From positions 1 through 50,306 of the forward strand of contig JAXJSP010000002.1 in the NCBI GenBank assembly GCA_036310005.1: a stretch of DNA of 50,306 nt, read 5' to 3'. Below are positions 50,045 to 50,306 of this stretch, piece by piece. This DNA comes from JAXJSP01 sp036310005. GTDB taxonomy: Bacteria; Bacillota; Clostridia; Oscillospirales; Acutalibacteraceae. The notes beneath the pieces were generated by a model. The model was given only the letters and a program-made list of their open reading frames with translations, was not told where the DNA came from and ran no database searches. Position numbers and translations under genes: made by a program. Every line of letters begins with the position of its first letter. The stretch's first letter is position 1.

Positions 50045-50121
50045 CCGCCCGTAGCGAAGTTGGATATCGCAGCAGATTCCGATTCTGAAGGTCAGAGGTT
50101 CAAATCCCCTCGGGCGGGCCA
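50045..50121 (+). tRNA. tRNA-Arg (CCG), CCA encoded
   Basis: Acceptor CCGCCCG/CGGGCGG, D stem GCGA/TCGC, anticodon loop TTCCGAT (anticodon CCG), T loop TTCAAAT, discriminator G and CCA. Two stem positions look mispaired: the first pair of the anticodon stem (G-A) and one T-stem pair (A-C). The gene is otherwise normal in length (77 nt). Confidence 0.9.
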
Positions 50122-50174
50122 GAAAAAATCTCGTTCTTTAGCCAGAGGTGGCTAAGGACAGTCGGGGTATGTAG

Positions 50175-50206
50175 ATACGGTGTAGCCGATTAAGGCTACG
50201 CCGTAT
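50175..50206 (+). terminator. Terminator-like hairpin after tRNA-Arg
   Basis: A 13-bp stem with one G-U pair (ATACGGTGTAGCC/GGCTACGCCGTAT, 6-base loop), followed by TTCTCTTTT on the plus strand. It also lies just beyond the stop of the convergent partial gene. Confidence 0.6.
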
Positions 50207-50213
50207 TTCTCTT

Positions 50214-50306
50214 TTACGCCACTCTTGGCGGATTCTTGCGGATTTCTTCATAAGTCTCAAGAATTGTCTTCCCATCAGGAATTACAATAACACCCACACC
50301 AATAAA
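50214..50306 (-). CDS. Unknown protein, C-terminal fragment (5' end outside window)
   Basis: The minus strand is open from the window end for 30 codons to TAA at 50214-50216: FIGVGVIVIPDGKTILETYE, then EIRKNPPRVA. It is too short to assign. Its placement next to a tRNA gene would suit an accessory gene, but nothing in the sequence proves this. Confidence 0.4.
   Translation of the reverse strand, partial: FIGVGVIVIPDGKTILETYEEIRKNPPRVA

Overview
The window reads as a chromosomal segment of an AT-rich, spore-forming member of the class Clostridia, most likely an Oscillospiraceae/Ruminococcaceae-type gut lineage. The reasons are gene content and order. It has the Firmicutes run rpsB-tsf-pyrH-frr-uppS-cdsA-dxr-rseP-ispG-polC, the dgt-dnaG-rpoD block, AddAB instead of RecBCD, PolC-type replicase, spoIIGA-sigE sporulation genes, an LL-diaminopimelate aminotransferase (DapL), strong GGAGG ribosome-binding sites with several TTG/GTG starts, and SAM-I and FMN riboswitches. 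Taxonomy is inferred from these features, not from a database search.

Layout. 1-162 is the end of a rubrerythrin. 206-1581 is metK under a SAM-I riboswitch; 1585-2418 is a riboflavin-type ECF transporter S component under an FMN riboswitch. 2438-7610 is a leftward cluster, murI-DUF1934-argS-DUF218-histidine phosphatase-ruvX-small gene, with a divergent XRE regulator at 7712. 8109-20573 is the large leftward growth cluster from rpsB down to polC: translation factors, UMP kinase, phospholipid and undecaprenyl precursors, MEP isoprenoid enzymes, site-2 protease and replicase. 20588-24758 holds dgt, dnaG, rpoD and a YlmC-type sporulation protein. 24801-35352 holds yigZ, rpmE, addB-addA, a beta-propeller-like protein, dapL and dapF.

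35395-39600 is the accessory part. An intact tRNA-Cys is followed by an array of small hairpins, a four-helix-bundle (S23/IVS-like) gene and a HEAT-like gene. Then comes a second copy of the tRNA-Cys 3' end: a ~1.1-kb mini-island flanked by a 19-bp direct repeat. Beyond it lie a decayed amidohydrolase fragment and an unusual DUF5596-like acyltransferase/Gfo-Idh-MocA oxidoreductase fusion with its own internal ribosome-binding site.

39611-44858 returns to core genes: tgt and queA (queuosine) leftward, and asd-dapA-dapB rightward. With dapF-dapL these give all steps from aspartyl phosphate to meso-diaminopimelate. 44859-46455 has an AraC-type regulator remnant and a secreted beta-propeller-like protein whose promoter is built of heptamer repeats. 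46573-48181 is spoIIGA-sigE with a promoter of 22-bp spacing, as known for spoIIG. 48267-49344 is gap; 49447-50019 is an uncharacterised protein. The window closes with tRNA-Arg(CCG) and the end of an unknown leftward gene.

The best candidate for something under-described is the tRNA-Cys mini-island: a hairpin array next to an S23-like gene, bounded by a tRNA-end duplication. Next are the acyltransferase/oxidoreductase fusion, the structured rpsB leader and the heptamer-repeat promoter.
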